A DNA stretch of 9,203 nucleotides from Candidatus Saccharimonadota bacterium (GCA_017421685.1 JAFOHW010000013.1:1-9203); one strand, 5' to 3'; positions 1 through 6,407 are shown, counted from the first letter of the stretch. The notes: generated by a model not told the origin, from the letters alone. Numbers and translations are program-made.

Positions 1-451
1 ACAGATGTCGGTTCCAACTTATACGTCGGATTTTTTAGCGAAACGTTTCCTGAATACAAATCGAAAAATGATTAGAGAAAAACTTCCTGTTAAGGATCCG
101 AGCGAACAGCGAGCAAGAGATTACCAGAAAAAGATTTTAATGAAAAAAGCAAGAGAATATTTACCTTATAGATTGGAATATTTTGCAAAACTTTATGGCT
201 ATTCGTATTCAAGATGTCGTTTGACGCATGCAAATACGAGATGGGGAAGTTGCTCCTCAAATCGAACGATTTCTCTTAATATTGGTTTAATGAAATTACC
301 AGAGACTCTAAGGGATTATGTAATTATTCATGAATTAGCGCATCTTAATCATATGGATCATTCAAAATCTTTTTGGGCGGAAGTCCATAAACATGATAAG
401 AATTATAGAATGCATGAAAAAAAGCTAAAGCTATTTAATCCTGGCGTTTGA
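1..451 (+). CDS. YgjP-like zinc metallopeptidase (DUF45), 5' end cut by window
   Basis: Predicted zinc-dependent peptidase of the YgjP/DUF45 (WLM/SprT-like) group, probably cytoplasmic; its substrate is unknown. Counting from the first Met in the window (base 5), the family signature TRWGSC lies at residues 78-83, the zinc site HELAH at 109-113 (ligands H109 and H113, catalytic E110), and the third ligand H119 in the DHSKSFW segment, as expected for the family. The frame stays open to the left edge (codon CAG at 2-4). Family members usually carry a further N-terminal beta-rich part of some 60-90 residues, so the true start most likely lies upstream and the ATG at 5 is internal. The stop is TGA at 449-451. 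A leaderless promoter for the next gene begins two bases later. Family call is firm; function in the cell is not. Confidence 0.85.
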   Translation, partial: QMSVPTYTSDFLAKRFLNTNRKMIREKLPVKDPSEQRARDYQKKILMKKAREYLPYRLEYFAKLYGYSYSRCRLTHANTRWGSCSSNRTISLNIGLMKLPETLRDYVIIHELAHLNHMDHSKSFWAEVHKHDKNYRMHEKKLKLFNPGV

Positions 452-453
452 TA

Positions 454-462
454 TGCTATAAT
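454..462 (+). promoter_or_regulatory. Extended -10 promoter, leaderless start of GT39-like gene
   Basis: The sequence TGC-TATAAT is followed by six bases (ACTTAT) and then GTG at 469, in frame with the glycosyltransferase-like gene. A start of transcription about seven bases after the -10 box falls on the G of GTG, so the mRNA should have no leader. No good TTGACA-like -35 box is seen 17 bases upstream, which fits an extended -10 promoter. The same arrangement recurs four more times in this window. Confidence 0.75.
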
Positions 463-468
463 ACTTAT

Positions 469-1875
469 GTGAAGAAAATTATTATTTCGAAACTTTTTTT
501 GTATCGACATCGTTTTGCGATTGGATATATTATTTTAGGATTGGCGTTTACTCTTTTACTGTTTTTATTACCCTTAATAGCGCAAAATGGTCTTTCTGGT
601 TCCGAAATGGACTCGGCGACTAGTTCTTATTATTTAGGCAAGAATGGGATCTTAAACGGCGATTTAGTTAATCTTCCGTATAGATTACTACAGAAGTTTT
701 CGATTATGATTTTCGGATTAACGACTTATGCAATTAAGCTTCCTAGTATTATCGTCGGACTTTGCCTGGGATTTTTATTGATTTTACTGTTAAACCGTTG
801 GTTTAAGAGTAACGTTTCTCTACTTGCGTCGTGTTTAATAGTTTTGTCGACTCCGTTTTTGTTTTTAGCGGGTTCGGGGACGCCTCTGATTATGCTAGTC
901 TTTTGGCCAACCCTTCTTTTGTGGCTAGGATCGAAAATTCAAGGAGAGAAAAGACCAAAGCCACTATATAGCTTTCTTTTTGCGATTGCGATGTTGTTGT
1001 CGATTTTTACACCGTATATGATTTACTTTGCAGTATTTTGTATCGTATTCGTGATATCTCAGCCTCATCTTCGGTTTATTGTGAAACGACTTCCGAAAAT
1101 CCCGTTGGTTATCGTTATTCTATTAGGGTTGGTTGGGTTTGTTGCGCTTGGAATTAGCGTCTATAATCATCACGATACTTTAATTGAACTTCTGTTTGCA
1201 AAGGATTTTCAGATTGGTAGCTTTTTCCCAAATATTTTCTCTGGAATTGCTCCGTTATTTTCATGGCACAATACTTTAGAGAGCGTATTTTTATCGCCTT
1301 TAGTTGGTTTGCCGATTTTTGCATTGGCTTTGATTGGGCTATTTTCGACAACAAAAGGCTTCTTTGCGTCCCGAAACTCGATTGCCTCGATTTTGCTCTT
1401 GTTTTGCATTTTGATTACCGGTTTTAATCCTAGCTCGGTAGTTTTTGTGATTTTACCGCTTTCGATATTGGTTGCGCATGGTCTGAAATACTTGCTTGAG
1501 AAATGGTATGGACTTTTCCCGGAGAATCCATACGCGCGAATTTCGGCTTTATTCCCGTTAGTTATATTATTTAGTATTATGATTGTTCCGGGCTTATTGC
1601 AGTATATATATGGTTATCGATACAATCCAAGCATCGTGAATCAATTTCGCTATGATTTAGATGTAATCCCAAAGAATTTAACAAACGAAACTTTATTAGT
1701 ACAGGATAATATAGATTTTTATAAGATTTTAGAAAAGAAGACTGAGATAAAGGTTGTTGATAAATTAGACGAAAAAACGCCTAAGTTTGCTTCGCTTGGA
1801 AAATTAGAAAAGATGCCGAAAAACTATAGGCTAGAACGGATTATAACCTCGCACTTCGAGATAATTCTGATATAA
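469..1875 (+). CDS. Polytopic membrane glycosyltransferase-like protein (GT-C / GT39, ArnT-PMT type)
   Basis: Integral membrane protein of 468 residues with about 10-11 hydrophobic segments (roughly 17-38, 88-108, 116-153, 166-196, 212-230, 279-294, 304-340, 360-380) and a charged C-terminal tail of about 85 residues. The N-terminal layout resembles GT-C enzymes that transfer sugars from polyprenyl phosphate: one membrane helix, an outer loop with acidic residues (E46, D48), then a stretch ending in a KLPSIIVG motif at 90-97 similar to the R-LPS region of GT39 members. The usual DE pair of the first loop is not clear, so catalytic activity is uncertain. Start: a TTG at 448 would overlap the previous gene and the promoter; the GTG at 469 sits six bases after a TATAAT box and is preferred. 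The gene's stop codon (1873-1875) lies inside the -10 box of ebfC. A sugar-transfer role at the cell surface is inferred. Confidence 0.6.
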   Translation: MKKIIISKLFLYRHRFAIGYIILGLAFTLLLFLLPLIAQNGLSGSEMDSATSSYYLGKNGILNGDLVNLPYRLLQKFSIMIFGLTTYAIKLPSIIVGLCLGFLLILLLNRWFKSNVSLLASCLIVLSTPFLFLAGSGTPLIMLVFWPTLLLWLGSKIQGEKRPKPLYSFLFAIAMLLSIFTPYMIYFAVFCIVFVISQPHLRFIVKRLPKIPLVIVILLGLVGFVALGISVYNHHDTLIELLFAKDFQIGSFFPNIFSGIAPLFSWHNTLESVFLSPLVGLPIFALALIGLFSTTKGFFASRNSIASILLLFCILITGFNPSSVVFVILPLSILVAHGLKYLLEKWYGLFPENPYARISALFPLVILFSIMIVPGLLQYIYGYRYNPSIVNQFRYDLDVIPKNLTNETLLVQDNIDFYKILEKKTEIKVVDKLDEKTPKFASLGKLEKMPKNYRLERIITSHFEIILI

Positions 1876-1876
1876 T
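1868..1876 (+). promoter_or_regulatory. Extended -10 promoter of ebfC-recR
   Basis: TGA-TATAAT overlaps the stop codon of the upstream membrane protein gene. Transcription would begin near 1883, giving a leader of about 35 bases that contains a Shine-Dalgarno site. It is the only promoter of this type in the window that is not placed for a leaderless mRNA. No convincing -35 box is visible. Confidence 0.6.
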
Positions 1877-1905
1877 ATATCTATATACTTACACTGAAGA
1901 AACAG

Positions 1906-1912
1906 AAGGAGA
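1906..1912 (+). promoter_or_regulatory. Shine-Dalgarno site of ebfC
   Basis: AAGGAGA lies five bases before the ATG at 1918 and fixes that start. Together with the cysS site it shows that this organism also uses ordinary leadered initiation. Confidence 0.8.
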
Positions 1913-1917
1913 ATAAT

Positions 1918-2223
1918 ATGGGTCAAAAGATGGACCAGGTTAAATTGTTAAACCAACTACGAAAAGCGCAGAAAGAATTGAAAAATGAGATTGTTGAGGT
2001 TGAAGCGGGGGATGGAGCGGTAGTGGTTCAGATTAACGGAGAATTAAAAGTTAAGAAAGTAAAAATTGATCCAGAGAAGGTTGATTTAGATGATATTCAT
2101 GAGCTGGAACGATGGATTGAAAACTGTATGCGAGATGGCTTTGCGAAGGCACAGGAAATTGCGACGGATAAGATGAAACCGTTAATGGGTGGACTTGGTA
2201 ATTTGGGTCTCGGCGGAATGTAA
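1918..2223 (+). CDS. ebfC: YbaB/EbfC nucleoid-associated DNA-binding protein
   Basis: Small DNA-binding protein of 101 residues, the normal length for the YbaB/EbfC family, which forms dimers and coats DNA. The family pattern is complete: an N-terminal helix rich in Lys, Gln and Glu (about 5-30), the strand segment with the GDGAVVVQINGE motif at 31-42, the KVKIDPE segment at 48-54, a second helical part from about 58 to 88, and a Gly/Met-rich tail. The start ATG is fixed by a good Shine-Dalgarno site. It is followed after one base by recR. The ebfC-recR pair is widely conserved, often with dnaX in front; here dnaX is not upstream and a membrane protein gene takes that place. A shared role with RecR in recombination or repair is suggested by the conserved linkage only. 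Confidence 0.92.
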   Translation: MGQKMDQVKLLNQLRKAQKELKNEIVEVEAGDGAVVVQINGELKVKKVKIDPEKVDLDDIHELERWIENCMRDGFAKAQEIATDKMKPLMGGLGNLGLGGM

Positions 2224-2224
2224 T

Positions 2225-2830
2225 ATGCTACCGAAAGCTTTGGTAGAGGTAATTGAGTCTTTAGGTATGCTTCCGGGGGTTGGACCGAGGACGGCTGAGC
2301 GGTATGCGTACTATCTTTTTAAATCTAACCCGAAAATTTCGGAGAGTATTGCGGAGGCTTTAGAAAATTTACATTCTGGGGTTAAAGTTTGTCCGGTTAC
2401 TTTTGCATTAATTAATGAGGATGAGGAATATTCGGAGTTTTATACGAATCCTGAGCGTGATAAAACGACAGTTTTAGTCGTAGAGGAACCTTTAGATATT
2501 TATGCGATTGAGCAGACGAAGGCATACAAGGGAACATATCACGTTTTGGGAGGGGCGATTTCGCCGATTGACGGAATAACGCCCGACCAATTACATATCG
2601 GAGAATTAATCAAACGAGTCAATAACGACGATGTTACTGAGGTTATTATTGCGACTAATCCTTCTGTAGAAGGAGAATCGACGGCATTATTGCTTGAAAA
2701 ATTATTACACGAACAAAGTCCAAACCTTAAACTCACAAGACTAGCCAGAGGTTTGCCGTTAGGAGTTGATTTATCTTATGCTGATCAGATTACTTTAAGT
2801 GCGGCATTAGAAAATAGAACTAATCTATAG
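2225..2830 (+). CDS. recR: Recombination mediator protein RecR
   Basis: RecR works with RecO (and RecF) to load RecA on single-stranded DNA during gap repair. The protein is 201 residues, the usual size. In order it shows a helix-hairpin-helix (LPGVGPRTAER, 16-26), the place of the C4 zinc finger (56-73), a Toprim domain with VVEEPLD (85-91) and HVLGGAISP-DG (106-117), and the C-terminal RLARGLPLG and YADQITLSAALENR segments (172-198). The zinc finger is degenerate: only C56 remains, and the other three Cys positions appear as T59, S70 and Y73. The start at 2225 begins one base after the ebfC stop and gives the normal RecR N-terminus; an in-frame ATG at 2189 would add an unsupported 12-residue extension inside ebfC. 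A weak GGCGGA at 2212-2217 may serve as ribosome site, and translational coupling to ebfC is likely. Its last six bases overlap the end of the opposite-strand ligase gene. Confidence 0.95.
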   Translation: MLPKALVEVIESLGMLPGVGPRTAERYAYYLFKSNPKISESIAEALENLHSGVKVCPVTFALINEDEEYSEFYTNPERDKTTVLVVEEPLDIYAIEQTKAYKGTYHVLGGAISPIDGITPDQLHIGELIKRVNNDDVTEVIIATNPSVEGESTALLLEKLLHEQSPNLKLTRLARGLPLGVDLSYADQITLSAALENRTNL

Positions 2831-4558
2831 CTCTTTCAAAGCTTTAAAATCGACTTTTCCGAGTTTTGTTTTTGGCAGTTCGTCCAGAAAATGGATTTCA
2901 CGAGGAATTTCGTATTTTGCGAGATATTTTCTATAGATGGTAGCTAATTCTTTTCTTGCATTTCGTTCAGGAGCATTTTCTTCTAGTTCGGCGAAAACAA
3001 CGACTTTTTCTCCGCGGAGTTTATCTTCGAGTCCGACTACGGCGCAGTTTTTGATTAATTTAGATTTCATAGTTACATCTTCGATGTTCGCAGGGTAAAT
3101 ATTGTAGCCGTTACTAATAATGATGCGCTTTATACGAGTTCTAAAATGAACTACTCCACGTTCGTCTATATAACCGACGTCGCCGGTTCGAAGGAATTTT
3201 TTGTTTCCTATAGTAATAAAGGCTTCTTCGGTTTCTTTAGGTTTGTTTAGGTATTCTTTCATGACAGAAAGCCCACGAACAAGAATCTCTCCGTCTTCTC
3301 CCAGAAGAGCCTCTTTTTTAGTATTTAAGTCCATAATGATTACTTCGTTATCGGGGAGAGGGTAGCCGATTGCGTCGGGGTCTTTTGCGACGTTTCTGGG
3401 TGAGAAGATGAATCCTCCGGAAGCTTCGGTTAGTCCGTATCCGTTTTCGATAATAGCTTTCGAGCCATGTTTTTTTAGGAAATCGTTAATTTTTTCTTTA
3501 CTGGCCATACTGATCATGTCTCCGCCAGAAACAACGTATTTTACGTTTTTTAAGTCATCTTTTTTGAACTTGATTTTAGTTAAATAATCAAAAACAGTCG
3601 GAACGCCGACAAGAATATTGACTTTATATCGTGTAATGTATTGTTTGAATTTTTTAGGATTAAACTGAGGGATTAGGAAAGTTCGAGCACCGAAATAAAG
3701 AGGCATATGGATACAACAGCCGAATCCGAAAGCATGGAAGTTGGGTAAGAACGCCATGAAAGAGTGTTCAGTTTTAAATAATTCGGGAACTAAATATTTT
3801 GCGCCGAGGGCTTGCGCATTGAAATTTAAATTTGAAAGAATGATACCTTTTGGTTTTCCAGTTGTTCCGCCGGAGTACATGATGATGGCGTCGTCTTCAG
3901 GATTAACTCTGGCGTGAGGATTTCCGATGAATTTATTTGCTTTTGAGAGAAGCTGATCCCAGGTCATGACATACTGACCTTTTTTAATGTGGTTCTTTCG
4001 ACCTTTTGTTAATTTATAAACTAAGCGAACGACTAGATTCATAGAGCGGGTCGGAGAAACAACGATGATCTTTTCGATATTGGTATTTTTGATAATAGCC
4101 TCGACTTTCGGGTAAGCAATATCTACGCAAAACATGATTTTCGATTCAGACTGGTTTAGATAATCTTCAATTTCTTTTTCGGAAGATAGTGGATGCACCA
4201 TATTTGCGACGGCGCCAATTTCATTAACAGCATAGAGGGCGTAGACTGATTCTGGAGTATTAGGCATACAAATGGTAATCCGGTCGCCTTTTTCGGCTCC
4301 GATTGCTTTCAGTGAAGCGGAGACCTTGTTTATTTTTTTGATTAATTCTTTGTAGGTTATTTGAGACTCAAAATATTCGATTGCGATATTATGAGGCCAT
4401 TTACAAGAAGATTCGTAGATTGCGTCATAGAGTCCGCCCTCGAAATAGTTAATATTTTTTGGTAGTTTATCTATATAACCGTATTTAGCGCGTTCTAGAC
4501 GCATATCAATCTTTTTTAAAGTGTTCTTAATCTTATGATATAAAAAATCTAGTGGCAT
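2825..4558 (-). CDS. AMP-forming acyl-CoA synthetase / long-chain fatty acid-CoA ligase family
   Basis: ANL-superfamily enzyme of 577 residues that should activate a carboxylic acid with ATP and pass the acyl group to CoA or another acceptor. All core motifs are present: the P-loop-like YSGGTTGKPKG (228-238), GYGLTEAS (373-380), LRTGD (456-460), the hinge and ribose region RIKRIIISNGYNIYP (475-489), and the catalytic lysine K568 in PKTKLGK. The overall pattern is closest to fatty acyl-CoA ligases; the true substrate cannot be read from sequence. About 40 basic residues precede the usual domain start and could help membrane contact (inference). The ATG at 4558 is fixed by a TATAAT box six bases upstream, so the mRNA is probably leaderless. 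It is transcribed away from cdsA, which suggests a link to lipid metabolism. Its stop TAG at 2827-2825 overlaps the end of recR. An aryl or other acid substrate remains possible. Confidence 0.88.
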   Translation of the reverse strand: MPLDFLYHKIKNTLKKIDMRLERAKYGYIDKLPKNINYFEGGLYDAIYESSCKWPHNIAIEYFESQITYKELIKKINKVSASLKAIGAEKGDRITICMPNTPESVYALYAVNEIGAVANMVHPLSSEKEIEDYLNQSESKIMFCVDIAYPKVEAIIKNTNIEKIIVVSPTRSMNLVVRLVYKLTKGRKNHIKKGQYVMTWDQLLSKANKFIGNPHARVNPEDDAIIMYSGGTTGKPKGIILSNLNFNAQALGAKYLVPELFKTEHSFMAFLPNFHAFGFGCCIHMPLYFGARTFLIPQFNPKKFKQYITRYKVNILVGVPTVFDYLTKIKFKKDDLKNVKYVVSGGDMISMASKEKINDFLKKHGSKAIIENGYGLTEASGGFIFSPRNVAKDPDAIGYPLPDNEVIIMDLNTKKEALLGEDGEILVRGLSVMKEYLNKPKETEEAFITIGNKKFLRTGDVGYIDERGVVHFRTRIKRIIISNGYNIYPANIEDVTMKSKLIKNCAVVGLEDKLRGEKVVVFAELEENAPERNARKELATIYRKYLAKYEIPREIHFLDELPKTKLGKVDFKALKEL

Positions 4559-4564
4559 ATTAAT

Positions 4565-4573
4565 ATTATACCA
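4565..4573 (-). promoter_or_regulatory. Extended -10 promoter, leaderless start of acyl-CoA ligase gene
   Basis: On the minus strand TGG-TATAAT is followed by ATTAAT and then the ATG at 4558. The six-base spacing puts the expected transcription start on the start codon. This box and the cdsA box face away from each other within an 87-base region that otherwise holds no recognisable -35 box or operator. Confidence 0.75.
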
Positions 4574-4630
4574 TGATGTTGGCTCCTTGTTTTATGTCGA
4601 ATCTTTTTATGTTTTATGAACGATGAATTG

Positions 4631-4639
4631 TGCTATAAT
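4631..4639 (+). promoter_or_regulatory. Extended -10 promoter, leaderless start of cdsA
   Basis: TGC-TATAAT is followed by CAAGAT and then ATG at 4646. The spacing is six bases, as at the other leaderless starts here. It rules out the upstream in-frame ATG at 4616, which would place the promoter inside the coding region. The divergent ligase promoter lies about 60 bases to the left. Confidence 0.78.
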
Positions 4640-4645
4640 CAAGAT

Positions 4646-5332
4646 ATGGATAAAAACTTTCGGGTTAGAGTTACGGTCGGGGTCGGGATGTTTTTGGTTG
4701 CGTTGGTTTCGCTCTATATTTATGATGGAATTCCTTTTAAGATTATTTTTGCGCTATTTTCGTTTATCTCGTTGATTGAGCTTTTTAGCTTCTTTAAACG
4801 AAAGCGAAGTTTTAAAAATATTATTTTAGCGATTTTGGAGGCTGGGTTCTTGTTTTATGGAATAATCTTCGTATCGCAGATTTCGATTTCTGATTTTTGG
4901 TATATTATTTTAGGGGTTCCCGGATATGATGTTTTTGCGTATTTATTCGGAAAATTATTTGGAGGAAAGATTTTTAAGAAGTCTCGACCATTTCCGAGGA
5001 TTTCGAAGAATAAGACTTGGGAGGGAACGATTATGGGGTTATTCATGGCATTTATTCTGTGTTTTGGACTTATGCTTTATCGAGGAACTTTAGGTTCTGA
5101 TTTTGTATATCTGTTTTGTGGCCCACTAGCTTTAATTGGAGACCTATTTGAGAGCTTCCTGAAACGAAAATTCAATGTTAAAGATTCGAATGAGATTTTG
5201 ATTAAAAATAAATATTTTGAGAAATTAGAATTAATAGTTGGGGGCTCAGAGGGGCATGGCGGATTTTTAGACAGAATTGATTCAACGGCTTTTGCTTCGA
5301 CAATTCTTTTAATTATGACTTGGTTTGCTTAG
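4646..5332 (+). CDS. cdsA: Phosphatidate cytidylyltransferase (CDP-diacylglycerol synthase)
   Basis: Membrane enzyme that converts phosphatidic acid and CTP to CDP-diacylglycerol, the branch-point precursor of phospholipids. At 228 residues it is shorter than typical CdsA, with several hydrophobic segments (about 9-28, 32-50, 58-76, 85-101, 129-145, 151-166, 214-227). Conserved elements are D95 in GYDVFAYLFGKLFG, PRISKNKTWEG (117-127), GDLFES (165-170), KR at 173-174, KDS (179-181) and the C-terminal signature GHGGFLDRIDS (203-213). In most CdsA proteins KDS and GHGG are about five residues apart; here 21 residues (182-202) separate them, an insertion of about 16 within the most conserved signature. 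The start is fixed by the leaderless promoter; an in-frame ATG ten codons upstream (4616) is rejected. The 3' end overlaps pgsA, the next enzyme of the pathway, by 24 bases on opposite strands. Confidence 0.88.
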   Translation: MDKNFRVRVTVGVGMFLVALVSLYIYDGIPFKIIFALFSFISLIELFSFFKRKRSFKNIILAILEAGFLFYGIIFVSQISISDFWYIILGVPGYDVFAYLFGKLFGGKIFKKSRPFPRISKNKTWEGTIMGLFMAFILCFGLMLYRGTLGSDFVYLFCGPLALIGDLFESFLKRKFNVKDSNEILIKNKYFEKLELIVGGSEGHGGFLDRIDSTAFASTILLIMTWFA

Positions 5333-5884
5333 AATTTCTTTATAGCCTTTTAATAAATAGTCGGCGCCGGAGACGACAGTTAAAACAAGAGCGAGATAGA
5401 GCGTAATGTCTCCGATGACTTCTAGGAATTTTAGATTTAAAATTAAGTTTATAATAATAATTATTATGGCAATCATTTGGGAGGTAGTTTTTAATTTTCC
5501 GTAGATTGAGGCAGAAATGGTTTTTCCTTCGCGAGCAGACATCATGCGCATGCCGTCGACGGAGAAATCACGGACTAGGATAATGGCAAAAATCCAAATA
5601 GGGACTAAATTTAAATAAACTAAGGAAAGGAAAGTGAGATTAATTAAAATTTTGTCGGCAAGTGGATCGAGAAAAGCACCGATGTTCGTAACGATTTTTC
5701 TTTTCCTAGCCCATCTGCCGTCGATAAAGTCTGTCAAAGAGGCAACAACAAAAAGAACCAAAGCGATAGCTCTGCTTTCAGGCGTCTCAACTAAAATGAA
5801 AACTGTTACGAGGATCGATATAATGATTCGAATAATAGTCAAATAAGTTGGGCCAGTTAGGGACTCAGCTTTTTTATTTTTCAT
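5309..5884 (-). CDS. pgsA: CDP-diacylglycerol-glycerol-3-phosphate 3-phosphatidyltransferase
   Basis: Membrane enzyme that joins CDP-diacylglycerol and glycerol 3-phosphate to form phosphatidylglycerol phosphate (PGP). The protein has 191 residues, close to the usual PgsA size. The CDP-alcohol phosphotransferase motif is perfect: D52, D55-G56, A59-R60, eight residues, G69, D73 and D77, the metal and CDP ligands of the family. An N-terminal TYLTIIRI segment (13-20) and about five hydrophobic stretches complete the picture. Its ATG (5884-5882) overlaps the yqeG stop as ATGA, so the two are one translationally coupled operon; a TAGAAG six bases upstream is a modest ribosome site. A different CDP-alcohol transferase, such as a cardiolipin or inositol enzyme, is possible, but length and motifs favour PgsA. 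Its tail overlaps cdsA by 24 bases with no room for a separate terminator. Confidence 0.88.
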   Translation of the reverse strand: MKNKKAESLTGPTYLTIIRIIISILVTVFILVETPESRAIALVLFVVASLTDFIDGRWARKRKIVTNIGAFLDPLADKILINLTFLSLVYLNLVPIWIFAIILVRDFSVDGMRMMSAREGKTISASIYGKLKTTSQMIAIIIIIINLILNLKFLEVIGDITLYLALVLTVVSGADYLLKGYKEILSKPSHN

Positions 5885-6312
5885 ACGATACTTCTACGGT
5901 GGTTAACTTTCCAAGCGCGGATTTTTGCGGATTTTGCGGCGAGAACGTCGGTAGACCATTTGTCACCGAGCATAACAGTCTCTTTTGGGTTGGTGTTGTA
6001 TTTTTCTATTGCTTCAATAAGTTTTTTTCGCATAGGCTTTTTCGCCCACCAGACACAGTCGACTTTTATCGGTTCACAAAATTTTTGCATCATTTTTTTT
6101 CGGCCATTATTTGAGATGATAACGATTTTTACGCCAGCTTTTTTGCATTCTTCGACCCAATCTTGGAGCTCGTCTGCGGGTTCTTTCTCGGAGTGAAGTC
6201 TTAGGGTATTATCCAAATCACAAAGCAGGAGCTTTACTTTCTCTTTTTTTAGGATTTCCGGAGTTACGTCTTCAAATCTTTCGAAATATCTATTTGCGCG
6301 AAAAATACTCAT
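5881..6312 (-). CDS. yqeG: YqeG-family HAD phosphatase, candidate PGP phosphatase
   Basis: Soluble phosphatase of the haloacid dehalogenase IIIA group, 143 residues, a little shorter than typical YqeG. The catalytic motifs are intact: D32-L-D34-N-T36 (nucleophile and general acid), S68-N69 in VIISNNG, K92 in AKKP, and GDKWSTD (116-122) with the metal-binding D117 and D122. YqeG is in the same family as yeast mitochondrial Gep4, which removes the phosphate from phosphatidylglycerol phosphate. The gene directly precedes pgsA with an ATGA overlap, and PgsA makes that very substrate, so a PGP phosphatase role is a strong inference. No membrane segment is seen, as in Gep4. The start ATG at 6312 is placed by a TAAAAT box six bases upstream, giving a leaderless mRNA. 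In Firmicutes YqeG has no firmly proven role that I can cite; function here is unproven. Confidence 0.85.
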   Translation of the reverse strand: MSIFRANRYFERFEDVTPEILKKEKVKLLLCDLDNTLRLHSEKEPADELQDWVEECKKAGVKIVIISNNGRKKMMQKFCEPIKVDCVWWAKKPMRKKLIEAIEKYNTNPKETVMLGDKWSTDVLAAKSAKIRAWKVNHRRSIV

Positions 6313-6318
6313 AAAAAT

Positions 6319-6327
6319 ATTTTAGCA
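6319..6327 (-). promoter_or_regulatory. Extended -10 promoter, leaderless start of yqeG-pgsA operon
   Basis: On the minus strand TGC-TAAAAT is followed by ATTTTT and then ATG at 6312. The hexamer has one mismatch to TATAAT but keeps the TG extension and the exact six-base spacing. The region is so AT-rich that this single box would be weak evidence without the other four examples. Confidence 0.6.
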
Positions 6328-6392
6328 TATTTTTATTATATTTTTTTTAAAAACATGTTGTTTTCTCGGGGTAGAGATTTTCCTTAAGTTTA

Positions 6393-6401
6393 TGGTATAA
6401 T
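6393..6401 (+). promoter_or_regulatory. Extended -10 promoter, leaderless start of nrnA-hydrolase-cysS operon
   Basis: TGG-TATAAT is followed by AATTAT and then ATG at 6408. Again six bases separate the -10 box from the start codon, and there is no Shine-Dalgarno site. The 95-base divergent region with yqeG also holds AACATGTT at 6352-6359, a short palindrome of unclear meaning. Confidence 0.75.
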
Positions 6402-6407
6402 AATTAT

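Noticed and set aside
449..451. Recoded UGA (glycine code 25)
   Set aside because: UGA ends the YgjP-like gene at its expected C-terminus and also ends yqeG in an ATGA overlap with pgsA; no in-frame UGA is needed in any gene.
448..468. TTG at 448 as start of the GT39-like membrane protein
   Set aside because: It would overlap the previous stop and place the TGCTATAAT promoter within the coding region; GTG at 469 fits the recurring six-base leaderless spacing.
1154..1409. Minus-strand open frames within the membrane protein gene
   Set aside because: Short overlapping frames with no family resemblance, opposite a clear membrane protein; coding shadows.
1848..1861. CTCG-N5-CGAG near the ebfC promoter as operator
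   Set aside because: A four-base stem only, within coding sequence; too weak to call.
2189..2224. ATG at 2189 as start of recR
   Set aside because: It lies inside ebfC and adds residues not found in RecR; ATG at 2225 gives the normal N-terminus and length.
2835..2856. Possible hairpin AGCTCTTT/AAAGCT after recR as terminator
   Set aside because: The loop would be too short, the stem is bulged and AT-rich, and no proper T-run follows; it is also coding for the ligase C-terminus.
4616..4645. ATG at 4616 as start of cdsA
   Set aside because: The added ten residues are encoded by the promoter itself (TGCTATAAT) and do not resemble CdsA; ATG 4646 is placed correctly after the -10 box.
5634..6196. 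Plus-strand open frames opposite pgsA and yqeG
   Set aside because: They are antisense to two genes with complete catalytic motifs and show no domain signature.
6350..6364. Small inverted repeat AAAACA-TGT-TGTTTT with inner AACATGTT upstream of nrnA
   Set aside because: Could be an operator, but such repeats arise easily in AT-rich DNA and no second copy was seen at other promoters.
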